From assembly GCA_021324935.1 (NCBI GenBank), contig JAJPIE010000067.1:27425-91424 (forward strand): DNA of 64,000 nucleotides, written 5' to 3'. Under the pieces are notes generated by a model that saw only the letters and a program-made list of their open reading frames with translations, made no database searches and was not told the origin of the DNA. This DNA is from Acidobacteriota bacterium (GTDB lineage Bacteria > Acidobacteriota > Terriglobia > Acidiferrales > UBA7541). The position numbers and the translations under genes were made by a program. Shown piece after piece: positions 19,020 to 28,000 of the stretch. Positions within the stretch are counted from its first letter, which is position 1, and every line of letters starts with the position of its first letter.

Positions 19020-19093
19020 CCATACTCTCCGCTCGCATCCGGGCGCCCCTGCGGCCGAGTATGGGCCGCGCACCCTGTTTCAGCCCGGATACG
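19019..19093 (-). promoter_or_regulatory. Structured 5' leader of the amino acid permease with possible RBS sequestration
   Basis: Read on the minus strand, an 11-bp outer stem (19083-19093 with 19034-19044, one G-U) encloses an inner hairpin GCGGCC-CATACTC-GGCCGC (19051-19069). The sequence CCCATACTC at 19057-19065 is perfectly complementary to GAGTATGGG at 19019-19027, which spans the end of the Shine-Dalgarno and the first base of the start codon. The inner hairpin loop could therefore pair with, and hide, the ribosome-binding site. Confidence 0.45.
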
Positions 19094-19393
19094 CCATGTG
19101 GGAATGATGACGCCCCAATCTATCGCGACTTCGCCCCCCGCGCAACTTGTGGCACACGCACGTTTGCCTCCCCTGGAAGCGACTTTGCTCCTATCGCGAG
19201 TCACGCGCTCAACCCTTGAACTTGCGGCTGACACATCGTTTGCGCGTTGTTTGCGCGTTGTTTGCGCCTAGGGTAGGTCTTACGATCCAGGTGCGCCACG
19301 CCGCCGGCATTCTTGCCGGCCTGCCGTCCTCGCACGATCCACCTGCTTGGCCGCCATTTTCGACTGTCTATTTTCGCCCGTCCGCGCGGCAGC
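19094..19393. other. Gene-free spacer between permease and helicase genes
   Basis: No gene seen. Holds a short tandem of GTTTGCGC (about 19239-19266) and a hairpin GCCGGC (19303-19308), loop ATTCTT, GCCGGC (19315-19320), a member of the dispersed hairpin family. Confidence 0.5.
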
Positions 19394-21664
19394 CTACACC
19401 TGCTGCAACTGCGCATACCGTTCCACAAACTTCTTCGTCCCGCGCCCGGGAAAACTCACGCTCACCCGCCGGTCATCCTCATCGCCTTCCACGCCGACCA
19501 CCGTCCCTACTCCATACTCTGGATGACGCACCTTCGTTCCGAGCATCGAATCGGCTTGCCCGCCGCGCCTCATCGCCGGCCGTCCAAACGACGGCGTCGT
19601 TGACCGCTCGGTTCTCCGCGGCGCCATTTTCTGCGCCGGCGTCGGCAATCCTCGCACCCGCCGCGTGAACTCCTCCGCCGAATACGAATACTCCGGATCG
19701 GGCTCGTATCGCCGCGTCTCGCCAATCTCCGCCATCGATCCGCGCACCGTCTCCACCAACTCGCTCGGGATTTCGCTCAAAAACCGCGACGGCAGCGACG
19801 CCCGCATCTGCTGCTCGTTTCCAAACACCCGCCGGTAGACCGCGCGCGTCAAGGTCAGCGTCTTCCTCGCCCGCGTCATTCCCACGTACACCAGTCGCCG
19901 CTCTTCCTCGATCCCTTTCTCTTCGTTCAGCGACCGGCTGTGCGGGCAAATTCCATCCTCCATCCCTGTCAGGAACACGTGATCGAACTCCAGCCCCTTC
20001 GTGCTATGCAAAGTTATTAGCGTCACGCCCGGTTTTCCCTCGAACGAATCCGCGTCGCTTACCAGTGCCGCCGCGTCCAGAAAATCCGTGAATGTTTCCC
20101 CCGCGTCCATCGCCTCCGCCAGCGCGCGCACCAGTTCTTCCAGGTTCTCGATCCGCGCCACGTCGTCCGGAGTGTTGCGGTCCTTCAGCATGTCCATGTA
20201 GCCGGTCTCTTCCAGCACAAACCGCATGTAATCCGCCGGCTCTTTCGTCGCGTACGCTTCCGCCAGACGCACAATCAATTCCCGAAACGCACGCAGGGGC
20301 GCTACCGCGCGGCTCGACGCCGGATTCGTCATCAGCGATTCCATCGCATCCCAAAACGACAGCGACTCCCTCTGCGCCGTGTCCCGCAGCGCATCCACGG
20401 TCGTTTTCCCGATCCCTCGCGCCGGCACGTTCAGCACCCGCAGCAGCGAAACGTCATCCTCCGGGTGCAGCGCAAGCCGCACGTACGCCAGCGCGTCCTT
20501 CACTTCCGCTCGATTGTAAAAACTGAATCCTCCCACCAGCTTGTAGCGCAACCCGCGCCGCCGGAACGCTTCTTCAAACGATCGCGACTGGAAGTTCGTC
20601 CGGTACTCCACCGCGCAGGTCTGGTCCGCATCGTCGCTCAAAAGTCTCTCAAGCTCCCCGGCAACGAACTCCGCCTCCGCCTGCGCGTCCCGCGCCTCGA
20701 AATACCGCAGCCTGCCGCCCGCTTCGTTCTGCGCGCGCAGCGTCTTGCCCAGCCGGTCCGGATTGTTCGCCACCACTGCGCCCGCCGCATCCAGAATCGT
20801 CTGCGTCGACCGGTAATTCCGCTCCAGCCGGATCACCTTCGCGGCGGGGAAGTCCTGCGAAAAGCTCAGCAGAATCGAAACATCCGCTCCGCGCCACCGG
20901 TAAATCGACTGGTCCTCGTCGCCCACCACGCACACGTTCTGCCGCTCGTTGGTCAGCAATCGCAGCAGGTCGTATTGCACGCGATTCGTGTCCTGATATT
21001 CGTCCACGTGCAGGTATGCAAACCGCTTCCGCCACCGCTCCCGCACCTGCGGCTCCTCACGCAGCAAGCGCGCCGATCGCAGCAGCAGGTCGTCGAAATC
21101 CACCGCGTTGCTCTGTTTCAGCAGTTGCTCGTACCCGGCATAAATGTCCGCCACTTTCCTCGTGTCCGGTCCGAACGCCTCCGCGCGCACCTGCTCCGGC
21201 GTCTGCGCGTGGTTCTTGGCATAGCTGATCCGGCCCAGCACGTTCCGCGGTGTCAGTCCGTCCTCGTCGATCTTCAATTTCGCCATCGCCAGTTTCACGG
21301 CCGCAAGCTGGTCGTCGTCGTCGTAAATCGCAAAATCCTTGGGAAGTCCCGCGCTCGCCGCTTCCCGGCGCAGCAGCCTCGCGCACAGGGAATGAAACGT
21401 CGAAATCCATGGCCGCTCCGGCGGCACGCCCGCGCGCAGCAGCAGGTCCGTCACGCGCGATTGCATCTCTTCCGCGGCCTTATTCGTGAACGTCACCGCC
21501 AGGATCGTTTCCGCTGGCATCCCTTTGGTGATCAGATTCGCCATTCGAAAGGTAATCGCGCGCGTCTTTCCGGTCCCTGCGCCCGCTAGGATCAATACGG
21601 GCCCTTCAGTCGTTTCCGCCGCCAGCCGCTGTTCCGGGTTTAATTGTTCGAGCAGGTTTTCCAT
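19394..21664 (-). CDS. pcrA: UvrD/PcrA-type ATP-dependent 3'-5' DNA helicase
   Basis: Superfamily 1A helicase for repair and replication-fork maintenance. The start at 21664 gives MENLLEQLNPEQRLA, the family beginning. Motifs in order: AGAGTGKT (Walker A), DEYQDTN (motif II), GDEDQSIYRWRGAD (motif III), LERNYRS (IV), TLHSTKGLEFDHVF (V), RRLVYVGMTRA (VI). The C-terminus HPEYGVGTVVGVEG is the Tudor-like domain that binds RNA polymerase in PcrA/UvrD. 756 residues, full length. Confidence 0.96.
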   Translation of the reverse strand: MENLLEQLNPEQRLAAETTEGPVLILAGAGTGKTRAITFRMANLITKGMPAETILAVTFTNKAAEEMQSRVTDLLLRAGVPPERPWISTFHSLCARLLRREAASAGLPKDFAIYDDDDQLAAVKLAMAKLKIDEDGLTPRNVLGRISYAKNHAQTPEQVRAEAFGPDTRKVADIYAGYEQLLKQSNAVDFDDLLLRSARLLREEPQVRERWRKRFAYLHVDEYQDTNRVQYDLLRLLTNERQNVCVVGDEDQSIYRWRGADVSILLSFSQDFPAAKVIRLERNYRSTQTILDAAGAVVANNPDRLGKTLRAQNEAGGRLRYFEARDAQAEAEFVAGELERLLSDDADQTCAVEYRTNFQSRSFEEAFRRRGLRYKLVGGFSFYNRAEVKDALAYVRLALHPEDDVSLLRVLNVPARGIGKTTVDALRDTAQRESLSFWDAMESLMTNPASSRAVAPLRAFRELIVRLAEAYATKEPADYMRFVLEETGYMDMLKDRNTPDDVARIENLEELVRALAEAMDAGETFTDFLDAAALVSDADSFEGKPGVTLITLHSTKGLEFDHVFLTGMEDGICPHSRSLNEEKGIEEERRLVYVGMTRARKTLTLTRAVYRRVFGNEQQMRASLPSRFLSEIPSELVETVRGSMAEIGETRRYEPDPEYSYSAEEFTRRVRGLPTPAQKMAPRRTERSTTPSFGRPAMRRGGQADSMLGTKVRHPEYGVGTVVGVEGDEDDRRVSVSFPGRGTKKFVERYAQLQQV

Positions 21665-21751
21665 GAATTCCAATATTTCAAAAAAGTTTTCGCACACCCA
21701 TGGTAGCCGACGCCGCCGAAGCGGGCAAATCACGTTCCCACAAACGAATTG

Positions 21752-22402
21752 TTAATTGTTGGATTCCTGGCTGAATCCGATATCGAAATACAAAATCGCC
21801 TGCTTGGTCGTCATGCGTTCCAGATCCGGAATATACAAGCGCGCATTCTCCAGTAAATCCCATTCGCTGCGTACATCGAAATACACCAGCCCCTCCATCG
21901 TGCTGTGCGGCGCAATCACCGGCGATGGCAGCGCCGCGTTCTGGCAATCGTCGCGCAATTCTTCCCACTTTTTGTCTCGCGTCGGTTTCGCATGGGATGT
22001 CGGCAAAGGAATCGGGCTCCTGCGGATTGTAGGATCTTTCTGGTGATTCTCCAGCAACACCGCGTCTGCAACGTCGTCCGCATTCAGCGGTTCCAGTTCC
22101 TGCTTATTGTCTTCGTCCAGTTGCACCACCAGCCGGATCCGCCCGCGATTCAATCGGATCGGCTCGTCATTGTCGTTTCGAATTGTCAGATGGATTGCCA
22201 GGACTCCGCCCGTGTACGGATTTTTCTTCGGGAATTTGCCATGGTACCTGCCCGCGGATGTCCACGGGTCCACGCCTATGGTCACGCCTTCATGCGAATC
22301 CACGATCGACGTTCGCATCGGCGCGCTCTGTTGCTGGCCGCTCGCCTCTCGGGCGCCGCACAACCCCGCCACCACCATGGACCAAGCCAGGATTTTTCTC
22401 AT
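21752..22402 (-). CDS. Exported protein of unknown function
   Basis: ATG at 22402 gives MRKILAWSMVVAGLCGAREASG, a good signal peptide; an ATG at 22426 is the alternative. The mature part of about 190 residues has an Ig-like or transthyretin-like feel (LAIHLTIRNDNDEPIRLNRG, GLVYFDVRSEWDLLENARLY), suggesting a beta-sandwich. No family is recognised. It is divergent from the waaA operon, with 239 bases between the starts. Confidence 0.65.
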   Translation of the reverse strand: MRKILAWSMVVAGLCGAREASGQQQSAPMRTSIVDSHEGVTIGVDPWTSAGRYHGKFPKKNPYTGGVLAIHLTIRNDNDEPIRLNRGRIRLVVQLDEDNKQELEPLNADDVADAVLLENHQKDPTIRRSPIPLPTSHAKPTRDKKWEELRDDCQNAALPSPVIAPHSTMEGLVYFDVRSEWDLLENARLYIPDLERMTTKQAILYFDIGFSQESNN

Positions 22403-22454
22403 CGGGCTATAATAAACTGTTTGCATCCTGAGGCCTTCGATTCTTTCAGCGGGG

Positions 22455-22500
22455 GCGGGGTTGCTCCCCGGCTGTGGCACAGGCACTCTTGCCTGTGCAG
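22455..22500 (+). repeat. GC hairpin repeats in the divergent waaA spacer
   Basis: Two adjacent hairpins: CGGGG-TTGCT-CCCCG (about 22456-22470), then GCACAGGC (22477-22484), loop ACTCTT, GCCTGTGC (22491-22498). The second is the best copy of the TGGCACAGGC..GCCTGTGC class seen across the window. Confidence 0.65.
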
Positions 22501-22641
22501 CCTGGCTGCCTGCAACCAACTGAAATTCTCTCAGCTCGCTGTTGCAGCAGGGGAAGTCAGATAAGAGCTTTATCAGGGCCAAGGTGCGAAGTCCTTGCTG
22601 CCCACAATACAGCAATCCGGTTAGTATCGGAGTCACATCGA

Positions 22642-24000
22642 GTGTACTTTCTCTACAGCTTTCTGATGGGCCTCGCCGCCCTGCTGACGTCGCCCTATTG
22701 GCTCGTCCAGGGCCTTCGTCACGGCAAATATCTCTCGAATCTCACCCAACGTCTCGGCTTTTCCATTCCCGCCCTCGAGAAACTCCCCGCCAATCGCCCC
22801 GGCGCCATCTGGATTCACGCCGTCTCCGTTGGTGAAGCCCTTTCCGCCGTCACCCTCGCCAAACGCCTCAAAGACACCTATCCCCAGCTTCCACTGGTCA
22901 TCTCCACCACCACCCTCACCGGATTTGCTTTGGCCAAGGAACACATGCCCTTCGCCGATGCCGTCATCTATTTCCCCCTCGACTGGGTCTTCTGCGTTCG
23001 CCGCGTCCTCGACGCCGTCAAGCCTGCCCTCGTCGTCATCCTCGAAACCGAAATCTGGCCCAACTTCCTGCGCGAAGCCGCCAGCCGCAATATTCCCGTT
23101 CTCTTCGTCAGCGGCCGCATCTCCGATCGTTCCTTTGCTCGCTGGCAAAGCTACCTCGGCGCTTTCGGCTTCTATCTAAAACCCTTGCTTTCGTCCGCGC
23201 TCTCCAGCGTCACCGCGTTTCTCATGCAGACGCAACAAGACGCTGACCGCGTCAAGGCCCTCGGCGCTCCTGCCGATCGCGTGCTCGTCAGCGGGAACCT
23301 GAAATATGACCAGCAGCTCCCCGCTCCCACGCCGCTCGCCCAGTGGCTTGAGGCAGAGTGCCAGCGCCGCAATCGTCGTCCACTGATCGTGGCGGGCAGT
23401 GTCGTCGCCACCGAAGAACCCCTCGCACTCATCGCTTTCGGCGTCGTCCAGGGCGATTTTCCCAAGGCTCTCCTCGTGCTTGCCCCGCGCAAACCCGAAC
23501 GTTTCTCCGCCGCCGCTGATTTCATCGAAGAATCTCATCGCAAATTCGTTCGCCGTTCCGAGCTTGCTCTCCCCGGCCCCGGCGCCAGCCCAAACGGCAA
23601 CCAGAATTCCATTCCTGATGATGCCTCTGTCCTTCTCCTTGATTCCATCGGCGAGCTTGCTTCTCTCTATCGCCTCGCCGACGGTGTCTTTGTCGGCGGC
23701 TCGCTCGTCAATTCCGGCGGCCACAACATTCTCGAACCCGCCGCTTTCGGCAAAGTCCCGGTTTTCGGGCCTTCGATGGAAAATTTCGCCTCCGTGGCTG
23801 CGCGCTTTGTGGAATCGCAAGCCGCTATTCAGGTCGAAAGCCCGGAGGACGCCGGTGTCGAAATGATCCACCTGCTCAAGGACTCCGAAAAAATGCAGCG
23901 CATGGGCGACGCCGCGAAACAACTCGTCGAGACCAGCCGCGGTGCCCTCGATCGCGCCGTGGCAGAAATCTCCAGACACCTTGGTGGTCTCGCGAAATGA
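22642..24000 (+). CDS. waaA: 3-deoxy-D-manno-octulosonic acid (Kdo) transferase
   Basis: Adds Kdo from CMP-Kdo to lipid IVA on the inner face of the inner membrane. GTG at 22642 is chosen: GGAG at 22629-22632 precedes it and the protein starts VYFLYSFLMGLAALL, the single membrane anchor of WaaA. Typical signatures: GAIWIHAVSVGE, ETEIWPNFL, FVSGRISDRSF and the C-terminal FVGGSLVNSGGHNILEPAAF. 452 residues, slightly longer than usual. The stop overlaps lpxK by ATGA. Confidence 0.94.
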   Translation: MYFLYSFLMGLAALLTSPYWLVQGLRHGKYLSNLTQRLGFSIPALEKLPANRPGAIWIHAVSVGEALSAVTLAKRLKDTYPQLPLVISTTTLTGFALAKEHMPFADAVIYFPLDWVFCVRRVLDAVKPALVVILETEIWPNFLREAASRNIPVLFVSGRISDRSFARWQSYLGAFGFYLKPLLSSALSSVTAFLMQTQQDADRVKALGAPADRVLVSGNLKYDQQLPAPTPLAQWLEAECQRRNRRPLIVAGSVVATEEPLALIAFGVVQGDFPKALLVLAPRKPERFSAAADFIEESHRKFVRRSELALPGPGASPNGNQNSIPDDASVLLLDSIGELASLYRLADGVFVGGSLVNSGGHNILEPAAFGKVPVFGPSMENFASVAARFVESQAAIQVESPEDAGVEMIHLLKDSEKMQRMGDAAKQLVETSRGALDRAVAEISRHLGGLAK

Positions 24001-24995
24001 ATCTTCCGCCGTGGCTGCGCCTGCTCCTCTGGCCGCTTTCGGTGCTCTATGGCGATCTCACCCGCCTCCGCGTCTGGCTCTACGAAAAGGGTTACCTTCA
24101 ACCGAAGCGCCTCACTCGCCCGGTCGTCAGCGTCGGCAATCTCACCGTTGGCGGTACCGGCAAGACTCCCATGGTCATCTGGCTCGCCGAAAAATTTCTC
24201 GCCGAAGGAAAGCGCCTCGCCATTCTCTCCCGCGGCTACAAAGGTTCCTCCGGCACCAGCGACGAAATCGAACTCATGAAATTCCGCCTCCAGAATCGCG
24301 CTCTCTTCGGTGTGGGCCCGGATCGCTACGCCCAAGGCAAGCAACTCGAATCCGCCGTGGACCTCTTCCTTCTCGACGACGGCTTCCAGCACCTTCCGCT
24401 TGCCCGCGACGTCAACATCCTCCTTCTCGACGCCTCGCAGCCCCTCAACCGCCAGCTCCTTCTCCCGGCCGGACCGCTGCGCGAGCCCCTCTCTGCCATG
24501 CAGCGCGCCGATATTCTCGTCCTCACGCGCGCCGAAACCTCCCCGCAGACCCAGGCGGCCGTCGCCATACTTCAAAACTTTCCTGTCTTTTCCGCTTCCA
24601 CCCGCCTGCTTGGCTTTCGCCGCCTCGGCGCTGGCATTCAGACCCTGGCGGCCGCCGAAATCGGCGCCGGTCCCTTCTATGCCTTCTGCGGCATCGGCAA
24701 CCCTCGCGCCTTTTTTCAGGACCTGAAAAACTGGAATCTTCCCCTCGCCCTTGCCAGCGAATTTCCCGACCACCACCGTTACGATCAGCGCGATGCCGAC
24801 GAACTTCAGGCCGCCGCCCGTGCCGCCGGCGTCAAAGCCTTCCTCACCACCGAAAAAGACGCGCAAAATTTGGCTGGACTCGCCTTCAACGAGTTTCCGG
24901 TTTTCCTCGTCATCATCGATCTCGAAATCTCCCAGCAAGATGCTTTCCTCGCCGCCATCCATTCCGCACTTGATGCCAGGAGCGCCGCGGCATGA
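23997..24995 (+). CDS. lpxK: Tetraacyldisaccharide 4'-kinase
   Basis: Phosphorylates the 4' position of the lipid A disaccharide. Walker A is VGGTGKT within NLTVGGTGKTPMVIWLAE (about residues 48-65), and LLDDGFQH, a conserved LpxK motif, follows. An N-terminal hydrophobic segment and 332-residue length match the family. It overlaps waaA and waaF by four bases each, a tight translationally coupled operon. Confidence 0.94.
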   Translation: MNLPPWLRLLLWPLSVLYGDLTRLRVWLYEKGYLQPKRLTRPVVSVGNLTVGGTGKTPMVIWLAEKFLAEGKRLAILSRGYKGSSGTSDEIELMKFRLQNRALFGVGPDRYAQGKQLESAVDLFLLDDGFQHLPLARDVNILLLDASQPLNRQLLLPAGPLREPLSAMQRADILVLTRAETSPQTQAAVAILQNFPVFSASTRLLGFRRLGAGIQTLAAAEIGAGPFYAFCGIGNPRAFFQDLKNWNLPLALASEFPDHHRYDQRDADELQAAARAAGVKAFLTTEKDAQNLAGLAFNEFPVFLVIIDLEISQQDAFLAAIHSALDARSAAA

Positions 24996-26032
24996 ACATC
25001 CTGATTCGCGCCACAAACTGGGTCGGCGACGCCATACTCGCTTTGCCCGCCATTCGCGCCGTTCGTCAGCGCCATCCCGAAGCGCGCATCAGCATTGTCG
25101 CCCGCCCTTACGTCGCGGACATTTATCGCGATCAGCAAGTCTCCGACGAGCTTATCCCCTACGATTCCAATCGCGAACATCACGGCTGGCCCGGCCGCGA
25201 AAAGCTCATTTGGGAACTCCGCGCCCGCAAATTTGACGTAGCTCTTCTTCTCCAGAACGCCTTCGACGCCGCCTGGCTTGCCTGGCGCGCGCAAATCCCC
25301 GAACGCATCGGCTACGCCCGCGACGCACGCGGCCTGCTCCTCACCAAAGCCATTCGCGTTCCCAAGCCCGGCGAAATTCCCGCCCACGAAAAGTTCTACT
25401 ATCTCGAACTCCTCCGCCGCGCCGGCTGGCTCGACCAGCTACCGGACGTTCCACACATCTCTCTCGAAGTTTCCGGCGCTGCCCGCTGGCGCGCGCTGGA
25501 AATCCTCCTCGAAGCGGGCGCGCGCCCCCATGCGCTCCGCATTGCCGTCGCTGCCGGCGCCTCCTACGGCTCCGCCAAATGCTGGCCTCCCGAACGTTTT
25601 GCCGCGGCGCTCGGTGCCTTCCTCGTGCAGCGCGACGCCGACGTCATCCTTTTCGGCACTCCAGCCGAACACCCCGTCTCCGCCGCCATCGCTGCCAATC
25701 TCCCCAAGCCTCCCATCGACCTCACCGGCAAAACCTCCATCGCCGATCTTCCCGCGCTTCTCTCCCAATGCCATCTCTTTCTCGGCAACGATTCCGGAGC
25801 CATGCACGTTGCCGCCGCCGTGGGTCTTCCCGTTGTTGCCATCTTCGGCCCCACCGATCCTCGCGGCACCTCGCCCGTCACCCCGCGCGCCTCCCTCGTC
25901 CAGCAAAAGCCCTATTGCAGCCCCTGTTTCCTCCGCCGCTGCCCCACCGATCATCGCTGCATGACCGCCGTCACTCCTCCCATGGTCGAATCCGTCCTCT
26001 CCTCCCTCGCTCAGGAGGTGCACCCTGCCTAA
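24992..26032 (+). CDS. waaF: ADP-heptose:LPS heptosyltransferase (WaaF type)
   Basis: A GT9-family transferase that adds heptose to the Kdo inner core. The N-terminal motif ATNWVGDAILALPAIRAVR and the C-terminal LFLGNDSGAMHVAAAVGLPVV (nucleotide-sugar binding) are diagnostic, followed by FGPTDPRGTSP. The cluster PYCSPCFLRRCPTDHRCM near the C-terminus is common in WaaF. 346 residues. Confidence 0.92.
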   Translation: MNILIRATNWVGDAILALPAIRAVRQRHPEARISIVARPYVADIYRDQQVSDELIPYDSNREHHGWPGREKLIWELRARKFDVALLLQNAFDAAWLAWRAQIPERIGYARDARGLLLTKAIRVPKPGEIPAHEKFYYLELLRRAGWLDQLPDVPHISLEVSGAARWRALEILLEAGARPHALRIAVAAGASYGSAKCWPPERFAAALGAFLVQRDADVILFGTPAEHPVSAAIAANLPKPPIDLTGKTSIADLPALLSQCHLFLGNDSGAMHVAAAVGLPVVAIFGPTDPRGTSPVTPRASLVQQKPYCSPCFLRRCPTDHRCMTAVTPPMVESVLSSLAQEVHPA

Positions 26033-26449
26033 CAGCGACTGGACGAGGTTTACCGGATGGAACAAGTGGCGAGTGACAAGTGTCGAATGGCGAGGAGTAA
26101 GCAGAGACCTGCTTGAGACCGGGCCGAAATTTGAGGTTTCCAACTCAGATATTTCTGACCGTTCGCGAATGGTCGCCCCCATTCTTGCCTGCCCCGGCCG
26201 CGGTCGTCGTCGATTGCAGCCTTTGTTTGGTTCTTCGCCTCTGGACGCTCGCCCCCTTTCATCTGCCTGTGTAACCTCCAGAGGTATTCCGCGCGTTGCG
26301 CCCTGCAATTTTCCATTTCCTATTTTCTATTTTCGCCCCCTCTTCCTTGCCGCTCCTCACTCGCCACTCGCCACTGCCTTTTTGCTCCCCGCCTTGAATA
26401 CTCCCCGCTGTTCCCGTATGTTTCCCCTTAACCCATTCAAGGACCCTTC
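26033..26449. repeat. Gene-free gap inside the LPS operon, repeat-rich
   Basis: No gene is supported. It contains GTGGCGAGTGACAAGTG (about 26069) and ACTCGCCACTCGCCACT (about 26358) in opposite orientation, plus TTTCCATTTCCTATTTTCTATTTTC (26310-26334), a word also seen near 29108, 56265 and 62465. Ends with an AAGGA ribosome-binding site for the next gene. Confidence 0.5.
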
Positions 26450-27505
26450 ATGAAGCGATTGCCATCCAAGCCCGCCATCACCCCGTCCGTGGATCTCCTC
26501 GCCCTCGCCGAATACGTCGAACGCTTCTCCTCCAAAACCATCGTGGTCCTCGGCGATTTCGTCGCCGACACCTTCCAGATTGGCGACATCACGCGTGTCT
26601 CTCGCGAAGCTCCTGTCCTGATCCTCAAGCACCGCGAAACGCAAATTGCACCGGGCGGCGGCGCCAATGCCGCCAACAACTTCGCTGCTCTCGGCGCCAA
26701 AGTCATTCCCATCACTGCAGTCGGCGAAGATGAACCCGGCTACCGCCTTCGCGAATACTTCCGCGCGCTAAAAGTCGATGTCTCCGGCGTCTTCCGTGTC
26801 AAAAACTGGGCTACGCCCACCAAAACCCGTTTCCTCGCCGGCTGGGCTCACAAGGTCGCCCAGCAAGTCCTTCGCGTGGACTATGAGCCGGGCTATCCAC
26901 TCCCCGCCGAAATTCAAAAGAAAATCCACGCCCAGCTCGCGGGTTCCCTCAAAGGAGCCGACGCCCTGGCCATCTCCGACTACGGCTTCGGTGCAGCCAA
27001 TCCTTTCGCGCTTGGCAAACTTCTTTCCCGTCACAAGCGCCTCATCTCCACGCTCGATTCCCGCTACCACCTCACCGATTTCTCCCGCGCCGGCATTCAC
27101 TCCGCCACTCCGAACGAGAGCGAAGTGGAAGCGCTGCACCATGCCTCCATCGGGAAAAATTCCGCCGAACTCGAACGCTGCGGCCGAGCCACGCTCTCGG
27201 CTATGGATCTCCAGTCTCTTCTCGTCACTCGCGGGCGCGACGGCATCGCCCTGTTCGAGCCTGGCAAGCCGACGGCGCACATTCCCATCCACGGCAGCGA
27301 CCTAGCCGTGGACGTCACCGGCGCCGGCGACACCGTTCTCGCCGCCTACACCCTCGGGCTCGCCAGTGGTGCTTCGCCTTTCGAAGCCGCTCACCTCGCC
27401 AACATCGCCGGCGGCCTGGTCGTCATGAAGCGCGGCACCGCCACTGCCTCTCGCGCTGAGCTTCTCGAAGCCATACGCGCTTCCGCCTCCGGAGCACATT
27501 CCTGA
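26450..27505 (+). CDS. hldE1 (rfaE1): D-glycero-beta-D-manno-heptose-7-phosphate kinase
   Basis: PfkB-family sugar kinase making heptose-1,7-bisphosphate for ADP-heptose. Signatures: GGGANAANNFAALG near residue 66 and VDVTGAGDTVLAAYTLG (catalytic Asp in GAGD) near residue 285. It corresponds to the N-terminal half of the bifunctional HldE of enterobacteria; here the adenylyltransferase is a separate gene starting 3 bases after the stop codon. Confidence 0.93.
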   Translation: MKRLPSKPAITPSVDLLALAEYVERFSSKTIVVLGDFVADTFQIGDITRVSREAPVLILKHRETQIAPGGGANAANNFAALGAKVIPITAVGEDEPGYRLREYFRALKVDVSGVFRVKNWATPTKTRFLAGWAHKVAQQVLRVDYEPGYPLPAEIQKKIHAQLAGSLKGADALAISDYGFGAANPFALGKLLSRHKRLISTLDSRYHLTDFSRAGIHSATPNESEVEALHHASIGKNSAELERCGRATLSAMDLQSLLVTRGRDGIALFEPGKPTAHIPIHGSDLAVDVTGAGDTVLAAYTLGLASGASPFEAAHLANIAGGLVVMKRGTATASRAELLEAIRASASGAHS

Positions 27506-27508
27506 CCC

Positions 27509-28000
27509 ATGCGCGCCGCCCTGTCCAAAATTGTCTCCCGCGATCAGTTGAAAGAACTCCTGGCCCACGAAAAGCGTCGCGGCCAATCCATTGTCTTCGC
27601 CAACGGCTGCTTCGACACGCTGCACGTCGGCCACGTCCGCTATCTCGCGGGCGCCAAAGAGCAAGGAGACATCCTCGTGGTCGGCGTGAACTCCGATTCC
27701 AGTGTCCGCCGGCTGAAAGGTCCCGGCCGCCCCGTCCTCGACGAAAACGCCCGCGCGCTGCTCGTTGCCGCGCTCCGCGTGGTCGATTACGTCGTCATCT
27801 TCTCCGAGCCGAACGTCGAAGGGCTCCTCGAGGAATTTCGTCCCGGCGTCCACGTCAAGGGCACCGACTACACTCCCGAATCCGTGCCCGAACGCGCCGT
27901 CGCTGATCGCCTCGGCATCCGCGTCGCCATCGTCGGCGATCCCAAAGACCACTCCACCCGCTCGCTCTTCGACGCGATCCGCAAGGTGCCGCATGCCTGA
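27509..28000 (+). CDS. hldE2 (rfaE2): D-glycero-beta-D-manno-heptose-1-phosphate adenylyltransferase
   Basis: Nucleotidyltransferase that makes ADP-heptose. The HxGH-containing motif FANGCFDTLHVGHVRYL, then VGVNSDSSVRRLKGPGRP and the late FSEPNVEGLLEEFRP match the C-terminal half of HldE. 163 residues. Its stop lies after the start of the next gene (ATGCCTGA, 27993-28000), so translation is coupled. Confidence 0.93.
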   Translation: MRAALSKIVSRDQLKELLAHEKRRGQSIVFANGCFDTLHVGHVRYLAGAKEQGDILVVGVNSDSSVRRLKGPGRPVLDENARALLVAALRVVDYVVIFSEPNVEGLLEEFRPGVHVKGTDYTPESVPERAVADRLGIRVAIVGDPKDHSTRSLFDAIRKVPHA

